Below, in pieces: positions 27,103 through 34,604 of a stretch of 64,000 bases of DNA. The position numbers and the translations under genes are program-made. This DNA comes from VRUE01 sp963706605. Lineage in GTDB: Bacteria; Actinomycetota; Thermoleophilia; Solirubrobacterales; 70-9. The number at the start of each line of letters is the position of its first letter. Within the stretch, counting starts at the first letter, position 1. The DNA lies in the NCBI GenBank assembly GCA_963706605.1, contig OY970165.1, forward strand, positions 1,612,001-1,676,000, in the 5' to 3' direction. The notes under the pieces are model-generated. The model was given only the letters and a program-made list of their open reading frames with translations, did not search any database and was not told the origin of the DNA.

Positions 27103-27973
27103 GCGGCCTGGCCAGGACCGGCGCCCGCGTCTCCAGCTCGGCTCCCTCGACCCCCAGCTCGACCGCACCCGGATCGCCCCCGGCCGCCGCCCACCGCTCG
27201 CGCGCTTCAGCCCCGAGCAGGTCGAGGCGCTCATCGGAGTGCATCGGGTCGTGATGGAAGAGGACCGTGTGCTCGGCGTCGGTGCGGCGGGCGAAGGCGA
27301 GAGCGTGCGAGAGCGAGGAGTGCCCCCAGCCGAGGTGGTCGGGGTACTCGGCGTCGGAGTACTGGCCGTCGTGGATCAGCAGCGAGGCGTCGTGGGCCAG
27401 CCCGAAGCCCGAGATCCAGTCCTCCTCGAGCGTGTCGAGGTCGGCGCCGAGGGCGGGCTCGTGATCGGGGATGTAGGCGAGCGAGTCCCCGCCGTCGTCG
27501 ATCCGGTAGCCGAGCGTGGGGCCGCGGTGGGAAACCGAGGCGGCGCGGATCCGCGCCGGGCCGATCTCCCACTCTGTCTCGGGGGTGTGGCGGAAGGAGA
27601 CGTCGCAGGGCAGCTCGCGAACCTCGACCGGGGAGAGCGGCGCCGAGATGTAGCGCGCGATGCGATCGCGCAGCGAGGCCTCCGGTGAGGCGGGGCCCCA
27701 GATGACGATCTCGGTCTGCGCCCGGAAGGCCGGCGCGAAGAAGACCAGGCCCTGGATGTGGTCGAGGTGGAGGTGGGTGAGGAGGATGTGGAGGCGGGTC
27801 GGCTCCTCGGGCAGGGCCAGTCCGAGGTTGCGGATGCCGGTGCCGGCGTCGAGCGCCAACAGCGAGCCGTCGGAGAGGGTGAGGCCGACACAAGAGGTGT
27901 TGCCGCCATAGCGGATCGTCTCCGGACCGGGGGAGGGGACCGAGCCGCGGGTGCCCCAGAGCTTGACCTTCAC
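27071..27973 (-). CDS. MBL-fold metallohydrolase
   Basis: 300 aa from GTG 27973. RNase Z/phosphodiesterase-like MBL fold: start KVKLWGTRGSVPSPGP, YGGNTSCV, metal motif THLHLDH, then PDHEP, HDGQY and the late His in LFHHDP. GTG 27973 lies 1 nt after the PAS gene stop, so the two genes are one transcript. In related PAS- or CHASE-linked proteins such MBL domains hydrolyse cyclic nucleotides; that role is possible but not shown. Confidence 0.85.
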   Translation of the reverse strand: MKVKLWGTRGSVPSPGPETIRYGGNTSCVGLTLSDGSLLALDAGTGIRNLGLALPEEPTRLHILLTHLHLDHIQGLVFFAPAFRAQTEIVIWGPASPEASLRDRIARYISAPLSPVEVRELPCDVSFRHTPETEWEIGPARIRAASVSHRGPTLGYRIDDGGDSLAYIPDHEPALGADLDTLEEDWISGFGLAHDASLLIHDGQYSDAEYPDHLGWGHSSLSHALAFARRTDAEHTVLFHHDPMHSDERLDLLGAEARERWAAAGGDPGAVELGVEGAELETRAPVLARPPSDEIPAAPA

Positions 27974-27974
27974 C

Positions 27975-28388
27975 TCAGCTCCCTGCCCCGTTCGCAGCCG
28001 CCGGCCAGAAAACGGCGATCGCTCCACGCGAGCCGTGCGCGGTCTGGATCGGGAAGGCGGAGGCCTCGACTCGGTGGTGGGTGCCGTCGGTCGAGCGGAT
28101 CTGGAAGTTGGCATGGGCGGGGCGGTCGTCGCGGACGGCGACCACCAGCGGCAGCTCGTCGTAGGGGATCGGCTCGCCGCTTTCGTCGAAGGGGCCGAAG
28201 AGGGCACCCCACTCCTCGGGGCCGACCGTTCCCAGCTCCTCCCACTGCTTCCCGAGCAGCATCCCCGCCGCCTCGTTGTAGAAGACGAGCAGCCCACCCT
28301 CGTCGACCAGGAAGGCAGGGGTCGAGAGGGCCGACATCAGGTTGCGAGCAAGGATCAGCTCGAGTGGCTTCTGGGACGCATTTGGCAC
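27975..28388 (-). CDS. Single PAS-domain protein
   Basis: 137 aa, a lone PAS sensor: LMSALSTPAFLVDEGGLLVFYNEAAGMLLG at the start of the domain and the closing FPIQTAHGSRGAIAVFW strand. No output domain. Precedes the MBL gene with a 1-nt gap, so it may sense a signal for that enzyme (inference). Confidence 0.82.
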   Translation of the reverse strand: MPNASQKPLELILARNLMSALSTPAFLVDEGGLLVFYNEAAGMLLGKQWEELGTVGPEEWGALFGPFDESGEPIPYDELPLVVAVRDDRPAHANFQIRSTDGTHHRVEASAFPIQTAHGSRGAIAVFWPAAANGAGS

Positions 28389-28425
28389 GTGATCGTCTAG
28401 CCTCGAACGCCGCCGGGTGTGGCTG

Positions 28426-28441
28426 CGTGACTTTCGTCACT
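28426..28441. promoter_or_regulatory. CRP/FNR-type operator candidate
   Basis: CGTGA-CTTTCG-TCACT, an inverted repeat of GTGA/TCAC half-sites with a 6-bp spacer, the layout of CRP/GlxR sites. It lies 38 bp upstream of the PAS gene and about 210 bp upstream of the NTPase-transferase gene. Confidence 0.5.
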
Positions 28442-28464
28442 TAGGCAATTTACAGCGTGTGCAG

Positions 28465-28509
28465 TTGTGGGCACGGGACCACCACAAAAAATAAATACAG
28501 TGGTCTTTT
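28465..28509 (+). promoter_or_regulatory. Two overlapping, mutually exclusive hairpins, the second with a T-run
   Basis: TTGTGG (28465-28470) can pair with CCACAA (28482-28487), or GACCAC (28477-28482) can pair with GTGGTC (28500-28505), which is followed by TTTT. The loop is AT-rich. The layout resembles a small attenuator, or a terminator for a transcript from the left. The rest of 28389-28650 shows no gene that I can support. Confidence 0.35.
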
Positions 28510-28551
28510 GGCAAACCTGTGCCTGGCCCGTACATCCTGGACAATCGTTTC

Positions 28552-28580
28552 TTGCCTTTTGATGCTTTTTGAAGTAATCA
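28552..28580 (+). promoter_or_regulatory. Sigma-70-type promoter candidate for the NTPase-transferase gene
   Basis: TTGCCT (28552-28557), 17-nt spacer, TAATCA (28575-28580) in an AT-rich patch about 70 bp before the start of the downstream gene. Confidence 0.45.
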
Positions 28581-28650
28581 TCCAATTCATGGGGACGGGC
28601 TCTGGGGAGCGCGCCGGCTTGGCGCGGGCGCCGCATGCGCTGAGGTATCC

Positions 28651-31635
28651 GTGAGCGAGGGCAGCGACAGGCACCCGCTCTCGCGGATGTACGCGGCGCT
28701 CACCGGCGGAAGCAGGCCATTCGTCGCGTTCATCGTGCTGGTCGGCGCGGCGCTGACGGTCGGAAGGATCTTTGGGGTGGACGCTCCTCTCGCGATCGTG
28801 ATCGGCCTTTTCGTCTTCCTCGTATCGAGCCGGATCCTGAGAGCGCGTAAACGCACGGAACTGCGCCGCCAGGCCTTTGTCGGGGGAGGGCCTGTGGTGG
28901 CGGCCGACGCCGATCCGATCGAGCACTTCTTCGTCCGCCCGTGGTACGGCCGGGCATCGGAGGGCAAGCTGCCCCCCTTCGTCGAACGGCGCGTGATGGA
29001 GCCGCTGCTAAAGGGCCTCGAGGAGGAGCGTTTCGTGATCCTGGTCGGCAAGAAGACCAGCGGAAAGTCGCGGCTGGTGCATGAGGCGGTGGTGCGGCAC
29101 GAAGGAGAGATGGCGATGATCGCCGCGGACGCGCCGGCAGCGGGCAAGGCGGACCCGCTGGTCGAGCTGATGAAGGACAGGGGCGCCTTCACGTCCTGGG
29201 AAGAGCGCCATATCCTGATCCTGCGCGATCTGGCAAAACGAGTGGCCAACCGCGAGATCGACGGTGCCCTGATACGGACCTGGCTCGACCGGCATCCGAG
29301 GATTGCCGTCGTCGCGACCCTCAACCCGGAGGAAATCGCCTTGGTCCAGAACGCTGGCGAGGGAGTCGCCGCCGAGCTGGAGATGGTTGAAAGGCGCGCC
29401 CGGGTGATCGACGTCTTCGAGACTCTGCGAGACGAGGAGCTCGATTGCGCCCGCGAGAAGTTCCCGGGGGCCGACAAGGAGCAGCTGCGGCACCTGCCGG
29501 CATACCTGGCGTCAGCCGATCCCCTCAAGCAGAAACTTCGGGAAGGGGAGGAGAGCCACCCGCCGGGCCACGCTCTCGTCTGCGCCGTCGCCGACTGGTG
29601 GCGGGCGGTCGGGCGTCCCGCGCCGGAAAGTTTCCTGCGCAAGGCCGCCGCCCGACGGGATTGGCCGGACGGGGCGAGCTTCACGGACGAGTTGCGGTGG
29701 GCGTTGGAGCCGGTGCAGGGCGCCGCGGCCCTGATCTACGCCGATTCGACGGAGGAGGGCATGGAGGTCTATACGCCCGATCGCGTCCTCCTCGATCTGC
29801 TCGACGGTGGCGAGCGGGAGCGGCCGGTCTCTGATTTCGCCTGGCAGGACGTGCTCGACGCTGTCCTCGCCCCCGCCGAGGGGAAGGAGATGGACGAAGC
29901 GGTTGCCGCCGACCTGATCTCCGTGGGGGAAGCCGCGTTGGCGCGGGGCGAAACCGAGATCGGGCCCAAGGCGCTGGTGGCCGCCGGAGCGCTCGGCTCC
30001 ACCTCGCAACAGCAACAGGCCGCCCGGCTCCTCATCGCCGGTGTCGAAAGTGGCTCGAGACCGCGTCAGCTGGTCAGCTCGCGCCGGGGCGACGGCATCG
30101 GGCAGCGCCTCAGGCCCGTCAAGGAGCTGGCGGAAGGCCGCCGTTTTCGTGCAGCCGATCCTGTGCATGACGACTCCGCCGGGCCCAGTCCGGTGATCGC
30201 AGCGGTCTACCGCCGCCACAGCTTTCGAACCGCGGTGCGCTGCTTCGTCCTGATACTCATCGACGTGCTCAGCTCCGGCCTCGGCCTGGCTCTGGCCCTG
30301 GCGACGCGCGCCTTCCTCTCCGGGGACCTGGACTGGGCGGTGGTCTGGGGCATCGTGTCCGGACCCTTCATCGCGGTCTGGGCCTCGTTCACCGTCTCGA
30401 TCTTCGCCTCGGCCGGCCTCTATGTGAAGGACGCCTCGCGCGGGCGCATCTCGGCGATCGTGCCGGCGATCGCCGTTCTCGCCGCCTCCGGCCTGATCGC
30501 CACGCTGGCGGGCGGCTTCAACGTTCTGGTGGCGGTCGCCGCCGCCCTCGCCGGGGCTCTGCTCGCCTTCGGCCTCGACTTCGGGCTCCGTGTCGCCTAC
30601 GACAAGGTCAGTCGCGGTTGGGTGGGCAATCACGCCCTCGAGGCTCGCACCCTGTGCATCGGGTCGGGGGCGCAGGTGGTCGCGGTGATGGATGCCCTGC
30701 CTCAGATGTCGAGGCCGACCTTCGTCGTCGGCTATCTCAGCCTCGACCCGGACCGGGAGACGGACTCGAGGATGCTGGGCTCGGTCGACGATCTTGCTGC
30801 CGTCGCCTCCCTGCACGGCGTCGGCAGGGTGATCCTGGCTGACACCCGCCTCACCCCCGCGGAAAGGCAGACGCTGGCGGACTTCTGTCACGCCCGCGGC
30901 CTGCTCGTCGAGATGGTCCCCTCTCTGGCTGACATCCGGATCGGCAGCGCCGGCTACAGCCCCGGCCAGCCGCTGGCGCTGGTATCCCTCCACCCGCTTT
31001 GGCAGCGCAACGCCGGGTTCTTCGTCAAGCGCGCGATGGACGTCGTCCTCGCGCTCTTCGCCCTCGTCCTGCTCGCGCTCCCGATGGCGATCATCGCGGC
31101 CTTGGTGCGGTTCGAGGGAGGGCCGGTCCTGGCGCGGTCATGGCGCCCCGGCCTTGGCGGTGACGCCTTCCTGATGTACCGGTTCCGGACCTTGCCCGGC
31201 CACCAGCAGCCGCGCATCGACCTTCGCGATCGCCACGGCGTCGACGAGAATCTCACCCCGTTGGGGAGAAAGCTGTGCAACCGCGGGCTGGACGAGCTGC
31301 CGCAGCTTCTGAACGTGCTGCTCGGCCACATGTCGCTGGTCGGGCCCCGCCCGCTCCATCTTCACTACCACGTCCAGCTCGAGGATCCGGATCTGCTCCG
31401 ATATGTGGTGCGGCCGGGCGTGACCGGCGCGTGGCAGGTGGTCAGCCGGCCCGTCCTCAGCATTCCCAATCTGACCGCGCTGGACATGGCGTACCTGCGC
31501 CACTGGTCGATCTTCAACGATCTCGAGATCCTCTTCCGAACAGCGAAGATGATCGTCTGGGGGCGGAAGACGCTTCCCGCGATCGCCCTTGGCGACAAGG
31601 GGCAGCCGCTCGAGCCTCAGGGCCAGGCCGCGTGA
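28651..31635 (+). CDS. P-loop NTPase module fused to polyprenyl glycosylphosphotransferase (WbaP/WcaJ-type)
   Basis: 994 aa from GTG 28651. Two membrane helices (about 24-60), then a soluble NTPase-like region with Walker A GKKTSGKS (133-140), a Walker-B-like HILILRDL (187-194) and a sensor-like VVATLN (220-225), then an alpha-helical region (about 240-500). From about 520 it is a canonical initiating transferase: four membrane helices, a Rossmann domain (RTLCIGSG to DIRIGS) and a C-terminal bacterial sugar transferase with KRAMDVVL, FLMYRFRTL, GLDELPQLLNVL and GHMSLVGPRP. The latter half attaches a sugar-1-phosphate to undecaprenyl phosphate for exopolysaccharide. The NTPase half is not part of the known family architecture. 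Confidence 0.88.
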   Translation: MSEGSDRHPLSRMYAALTGGSRPFVAFIVLVGAALTVGRIFGVDAPLAIVIGLFVFLVSSRILRARKRTELRRQAFVGGGPVVAADADPIEHFFVRPWYGRASEGKLPPFVERRVMEPLLKGLEEERFVILVGKKTSGKSRLVHEAVVRHEGEMAMIAADAPAAGKADPLVELMKDRGAFTSWEERHILILRDLAKRVANREIDGALIRTWLDRHPRIAVVATLNPEEIALVQNAGEGVAAELEMVERRARVIDVFETLRDEELDCAREKFPGADKEQLRHLPAYLASADPLKQKLREGEESHPPGHALVCAVADWWRAVGRPAPESFLRKAAARRDWPDGASFTDELRWALEPVQGAAALIYADSTEEGMEVYTPDRVLLDLLDGGERERPVSDFAWQDVLDAVLAPAEGKEMDEAVAADLISVGEAALARGETEIGPKALVAAGALGSTSQQQQAARLLIAGVESGSRPRQLVSSRRGDGIGQRLRPVKELAEGRRFRAADPVHDDSAGPSPVIAAVYRRHSFRTAVRCFVLILIDVLSSGLGLALALATRAFLSGDLDWAVVWGIVSGPFIAVWASFTVSIFASAGLYVKDASRGRISAIVPAIAVLAASGLIATLAGGFNVLVAVAAALAGALLAFGLDFGLRVAYDKVSRGWVGNHALEARTLCIGSGAQVVAVMDALPQMSRPTFVVGYLSLDPDRETDSRMLGSVDDLAAVASLHGVGRVILADTRLTPAERQTLADFCHARGLLVEMVPSLADIRIGSAGYSPGQPLALVSLHPLWQRNAGFFVKRAMDVVLALFALVLLALPMAIIAALVRFEGGPVLARSWRPGLGGDAFLMYRFRTLPGHQQPRIDLRDRHGVDENLTPLGRKLCNRGLDELPQLLNVLLGHMSLVGPRPLHLHYHVQLEDPDLLRYVVRPGVTGAWQVVSRPVLSIPNLTALDMAYLRHWSIFNDLEILFRTAKMIVWGRKTLPAIALGDKGQPLEPQGQAA

Positions 31636-31646
31636 GCGCCGAGGCC

Positions 31647-32201
31647 CTACAGCGAGGCGAGCAAAAGCTTGCTCAGCTCGGGCTTCAGCTCGCGCAGACG
31701 GCGTGAGTCGCCGCTCGCGGCGCGGGCTGAGACGAGGGCCAGGGCGGCGCCGATCAGGCGCCGCTCCAGTCCCGGCAGCGGCGTCGCGCCGCCTGGCTCG
31801 AGGACGTCGCGCAGCATCGTGCCGAGGCGCTCGACCAGGTCGCGGCGGGCGGTGGCCAGGGCCGCGATCTGCGGCGGCGGCTCGGCGCTGAGCAGGCGGG
31901 CGACGGCGGGCTCGGTTGCGAGGAAGCCGAGCGCGGCGCCGATGCCGACCCGTCCCCGGTTGCGCCGATCCGCCACGTCCAGCACCGCACAGGCGTTCTC
32001 GATCTCCTCGCAGAGGAGCCCGGCCTCGGTCTCGTACGCCGCCAGCAGGCAGGCCCAGAGATCCTCGAAGTGCTGGTAGAAGGTGCGGCTCGAGACGCCG
32101 GCCAGCTCGGTCACGCGGGCGGCGGTGATGCGGCCATAGCCCTCCTCGGCGAGGGCCGCCGCCGCCGCCTCGATCAATCGATGCCGCTGGTGTGCGCGCA
32201 C
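31647..32201 (-). CDS. TetR-family regulator, 5' end apparently frameshifted
   Basis: 184 aa from GTG 32201, with the HTH at YGRITAARVTELAGVSSRTFYQHF. The reading frame is open further upstream to 32330 without ATG/GTG/TTG, and encodes APPGRHGLPADLVRAHQR, which matches the leader of a sister TetR at 33709 (KLPPGRHGLPRAFIAENQR). The expected start, ATG 32314, overlaps the upstream tetR stop as ATGA but is in another frame. So the gene probably suffered an indel near 32220-32310, or the sequence has an error. The HTH-bearing part is intact and could still be expressed from GTG 32201. Confidence 0.78.
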   Translation of the reverse strand: MRAHQRHRLIEAAAAALAEEGYGRITAARVTELAGVSSRTFYQHFEDLWACLLAAYETEAGLLCEEIENACAVLDVADRRNRGRVGIGAALGFLATEPAVARLLSAEPPPQIAALATARRDLVERLGTMLRDVLEPGGATPLPGLERRLIGAALALVSARAASGDSRRLRELKPELSKLLLASL

Positions 32202-32310
32202 CAGGTCGGCGGGCAGGCCGTGGCGACCTGGGGGAGCCGCACCGCCGTTGCGGTGCCGCCCGCGGCGGGGGCCTCGGCCGGCGCCGTGCCGGCGATGAGT
32301 CGCAGCTCCG

Positions 32311-33012
32311 TCATTTCTCCACCCCCGTCAACCGGCCTCGCTCGCGCTCCAGCAGGATGCTCGCCCGCTCGAAGGCGCCTTCGGCGCCCTCTCTGCCGAA
32401 GTAGGAGCCGACCGTGAAATGCATCAGCTCGGGCAGCGTCTGCCAGAGGCGGCCGGGATCCCCCGTGCTCAGCGCCTCGCAGACGCAGGACTCGATCCCG
32501 CCGACGACGAAGGCGCCGGTCGCCTCCGGCGGGGCCTCGCCGGGCTCGATCTCGGCGCGGGCGCTGTCGATGGCGCCGGCGAGGCGCTCGACGACGGCCT
32601 CATGTCGGGCCATCGCCGGCTCGCCCGCGATCTGCACCTCGAGGAAGAGCGCGCGGGCGATCGCCGGCCGTGCGGTGACGAAGCGGAACAACCGCACGAT
32701 CGCCTCGCGCACCCCCGGCTCCCAGCCCGGGGTCGTCGCCGCTGCCTCGAGCAGGCTGACGCAGAGCCGCTCGATCCAGACCGCGTAGGCCTGCGCGAAA
32801 CAGTCCTCCTTGCTCTCGAAGTCTTTGTAGAACTGGGCGCGGTGACCACCGCTGTGCTCGAGGACCGCCCGCACCGAGGTCTCGCGGAAGCCGAGCTCAC
32901 CGCTGGCGAGCAGGACTCCTTCCATCGCGCCCTCACGCACATCGCCTTCGGGGCCGCCGTTTGCGCCGAGCAAGACGACGTCATTTGTCGTTGCTGAGGC
33001 TTCCGCTGGCAT
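32311..33012 (-). CDS. TetR-family regulator
   Basis: 233 aa from ATG 33012. N-terminal HTH (GFRETSVRAVLEHSGGHRAQFYKDFESKEDCF) and an all-helical ligand domain that contains two Cys close together (ESCVCEAL). Divergent from the tetR at 33081 over a 68-bp AT-rich spacer. Its stop overlaps the ATG at 32314 that probably began the next tetR. Ligand unknown. Confidence 0.85.
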   Translation of the reverse strand: MPAEASATTNDVVLLGANGGPEGDVREGAMEGVLLASGELGFRETSVRAVLEHSGGHRAQFYKDFESKEDCFAQAYAVWIERLCVSLLEAAATTPGWEPGVREAIVRLFRFVTARPAIARALFLEVQIAGEPAMARHEAVVERLAGAIDSARAEIEPGEAPPEATGAFVVGGIESCVCEALSTGDPGRLWQTLPELMHFTVGSYFGREGAEGAFERASILLERERGRLTGVEK

Positions 33013-33080
33013 AGGCCCTATAAAAACTACTCCTTTTTTGCCAGATATGAAATCTTTCTCAATTCGGCTACTCTCGATCC
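33013..33080. promoter_or_regulatory. Divergent promoter region between two tetR genes
   Basis: 68 bp, clearly AT-richer than its surroundings, with TATAGG (33013-33018 on the minus strand) close to the left gene's ATG and a small inverted repeat AGAT-N5-ATCT at 33043-33055. No unambiguous -35/-10 pairs. Confidence 0.4.
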
Positions 33081-33716
33081 ATGCAGTACCTCTCGCAGAG
33101 ACTGGCCTCCAAGCCGGCTCCGAAGCGGGAGGGGCTCCCCGTTGAGGGCGCCCTCCCCGCCGGCCAGCGTGAGCGCATCCTCGATGCAGCCGAGCGGTTG
33201 ATCGCCGTGGGCGGTTGCGCCGGCACCTCGATCGAAGCGATCGTCAAGGCGGCCGGCGTCTCCTCGGTCACCTTCTACGAGTTCTTCGAGAGCAAGGAAG
33301 CGTGTTTCGTCGCGACCTTCGACCGCGCGGTCGAGGCGGCGATCACCGAGCTGCGGAAGGCGGTGCCGGGGGACTCGCCCTGGCCCGAGCAGATCAGCAC
33401 CGGACTGCGGGCGTTGCTGGCGATGGTCGAGGCCGAGCCGGAGCAGGCGCGAGTGTGCCTGATCGAGGCGCAGACCGGCGGCCCCGCGCTGAACGCCCAT
33501 TTCGAGGCGGCGCTCGATCGGGTCGCGCAGAAGCTGCGCGAGGGTCGCGCTCTGGACACCGCTCCGTCGCAGCTGCCGGGCACCCACGAGGAGGCAACGG
33601 CCGGCGGCCTGGCCTGGCTGCTGCGCGAGCGCCTCGAGCGGGGTGAGGGTGGGGTGGAGCCGCTCTATCCGAAGCTGGTCGAAATCGCCCTTGCCCCCTA
33701 CCTCGGTGATGGCTGA
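33081..33716 (+). CDS. TetR-family regulator
   Basis: 211 aa from ATG 33081. HTH segment CAGTSIEAIVKAAGVSSVTFYEFFESKEACF near residues 47-78. Overlaps the next tetR by 8 bp (33709-33716), so the two are co-translated. Ligand domain of the usual length, without recognisable specificity motifs. Confidence 0.87.
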   Translation: MQYLSQRLASKPAPKREGLPVEGALPAGQRERILDAAERLIAVGGCAGTSIEAIVKAAGVSSVTFYEFFESKEACFVATFDRAVEAAITELRKAVPGDSPWPEQISTGLRALLAMVEAEPEQARVCLIEAQTGGPALNAHFEAALDRVAQKLREGRALDTAPSQLPGTHEEATAGGLAWLLRERLERGEGGVEPLYPKLVEIALAPYLGDG

Positions 33717-34386
33717 CGGGGCTCCACAAGCCGCTGAGGCGTTGGCCTCGGGGCGGGGGAAGCTTCCACCTGGGCGGCACGGGCTGCCGCGTGCCTTCAT
33801 CGCCGAGAACCAGCGCGAGCGCCTCCTCAACGGCGTCGTCGAGGCGGTCGCCGAGTATGGTTACAACGCGACCACGATCTCTCGCATCACCGGCGCCGCG
33901 AAGATCTCCCGCCGCACCTTCTACGAGTACTTCGAGGGCAAGGAGGATTGCTTCCAGGCGGCCTACGAGATGATCGAGGCACACGTCCTCGACTCGATGC
34001 TGGCGGCGCCAGGAGCGGGGGAGCCCTGGCCCGAGCGGGTGCGAGCCCGTCTCAAGGCCCTGCTCGACGTCCTCTCCCGCGACCCCGCGATCTCCCGCGT
34101 CTTCCTGATCGAGCCACTTGCCGCGGGCGGCGACGTCGCCGCCCGCTACCGCGAGGCGATGCAGCTGCTGGCGGGGACGCTGCGGCCCGAGCCGCCGCCC
34201 TCCGAGCTCGAGATGGAAGTCAGGGACCAGGCCCTGATCGGCGGCATCGCGACCCTGATCGTCCGCCGCCTCAACGCCGGCGGCGCCGGCCGCCTCCCTG
34301 AGCTCCTTCCCGACCTGGTCGAGCTGGCCCTGGCGCCCTTCGTGGGCCGCGAAGAGGCCAAGCGCCAGGCCGCAGCAGCCGCTTAA
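33709..34386 (+). CDS. TetR-family regulator
   Basis: 225 aa from ATG 33709 (the frame opens earlier at 33643 inside the preceding gene). Leader KLPPGRHGLPRAFIAENQR, then the HTH YNATTISRITGAAKISRRTFYEYFEGKEDCF. Second gene of a tetR pair and the fourth TetR-like gene in 2.8 kb. A clear intrinsic terminator follows at 34404. Confidence 0.87.
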   Translation: MADGAPQAAEALASGRGKLPPGRHGLPRAFIAENQRERLLNGVVEAVAEYGYNATTISRITGAAKISRRTFYEYFEGKEDCFQAAYEMIEAHVLDSMLAAPGAGEPWPERVRARLKALLDVLSRDPAISRVFLIEPLAAGGDVAARYREAMQLLAGTLRPEPPPSELEMEVRDQALIGGIATLIVRRLNAGGAGRLPELLPDLVELALAPFVGREEAKRQAAAAA

Positions 34387-34403
34387 TCCCTCTCGGAATC
34401 CTT

Positions 34404-34440
34404 GAATTCGGCTCCTTTTGAAGCCGAATTCCTTCTTCTC
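34404..34440 (+). terminator. Intrinsic terminator after the tetR pair
   Basis: GAATTCGGCT (34404-34413) and AGCCGAATTC (34422-34431) form a perfect 10-bp stem with an 8-nt loop, followed by the pyrimidine-rich CTTCTTCTC. Confidence 0.75.
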
Positions 34441-34452
34441 AAAAACTTCTCC

Positions 34453-34481
34453 TTGCATTTGTAAACCAGATCTTTTATCCT
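34453..34481 (+). promoter_or_regulatory. Sigma-70-type promoter of the exported-protein operon
   Basis: TTGCAT (34453-34458), exact 17-nt spacer, TATCCT (34476-34481). About 120 nt of leader follow, up to the GTG at 34605; the leader is purine-rich and holds the Shine-Dalgarno AAGGAG (34589-34594). I see no known riboswitch in it. Confidence 0.65.
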
Positions 34482-34604
34482 CTGCGGCGTCGCCTTCCTG
34501 GGAAGGCACAGGGAGCACCACAGGGACTCAAATAACCGAGCCACGGGAGGGCCGCAGGGGAAGCGGTCGGCAGAGGGGCTCGAGGGACAAGGAGAGAGCT
34601 AAAC

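Noticed and set aside
34482..34604. Riboswitch in the 120-nt leader of the exported-protein operon
   Set aside because: The leader is purine-rich with some pairing potential, but matches no class I know; covariation data would be needed.
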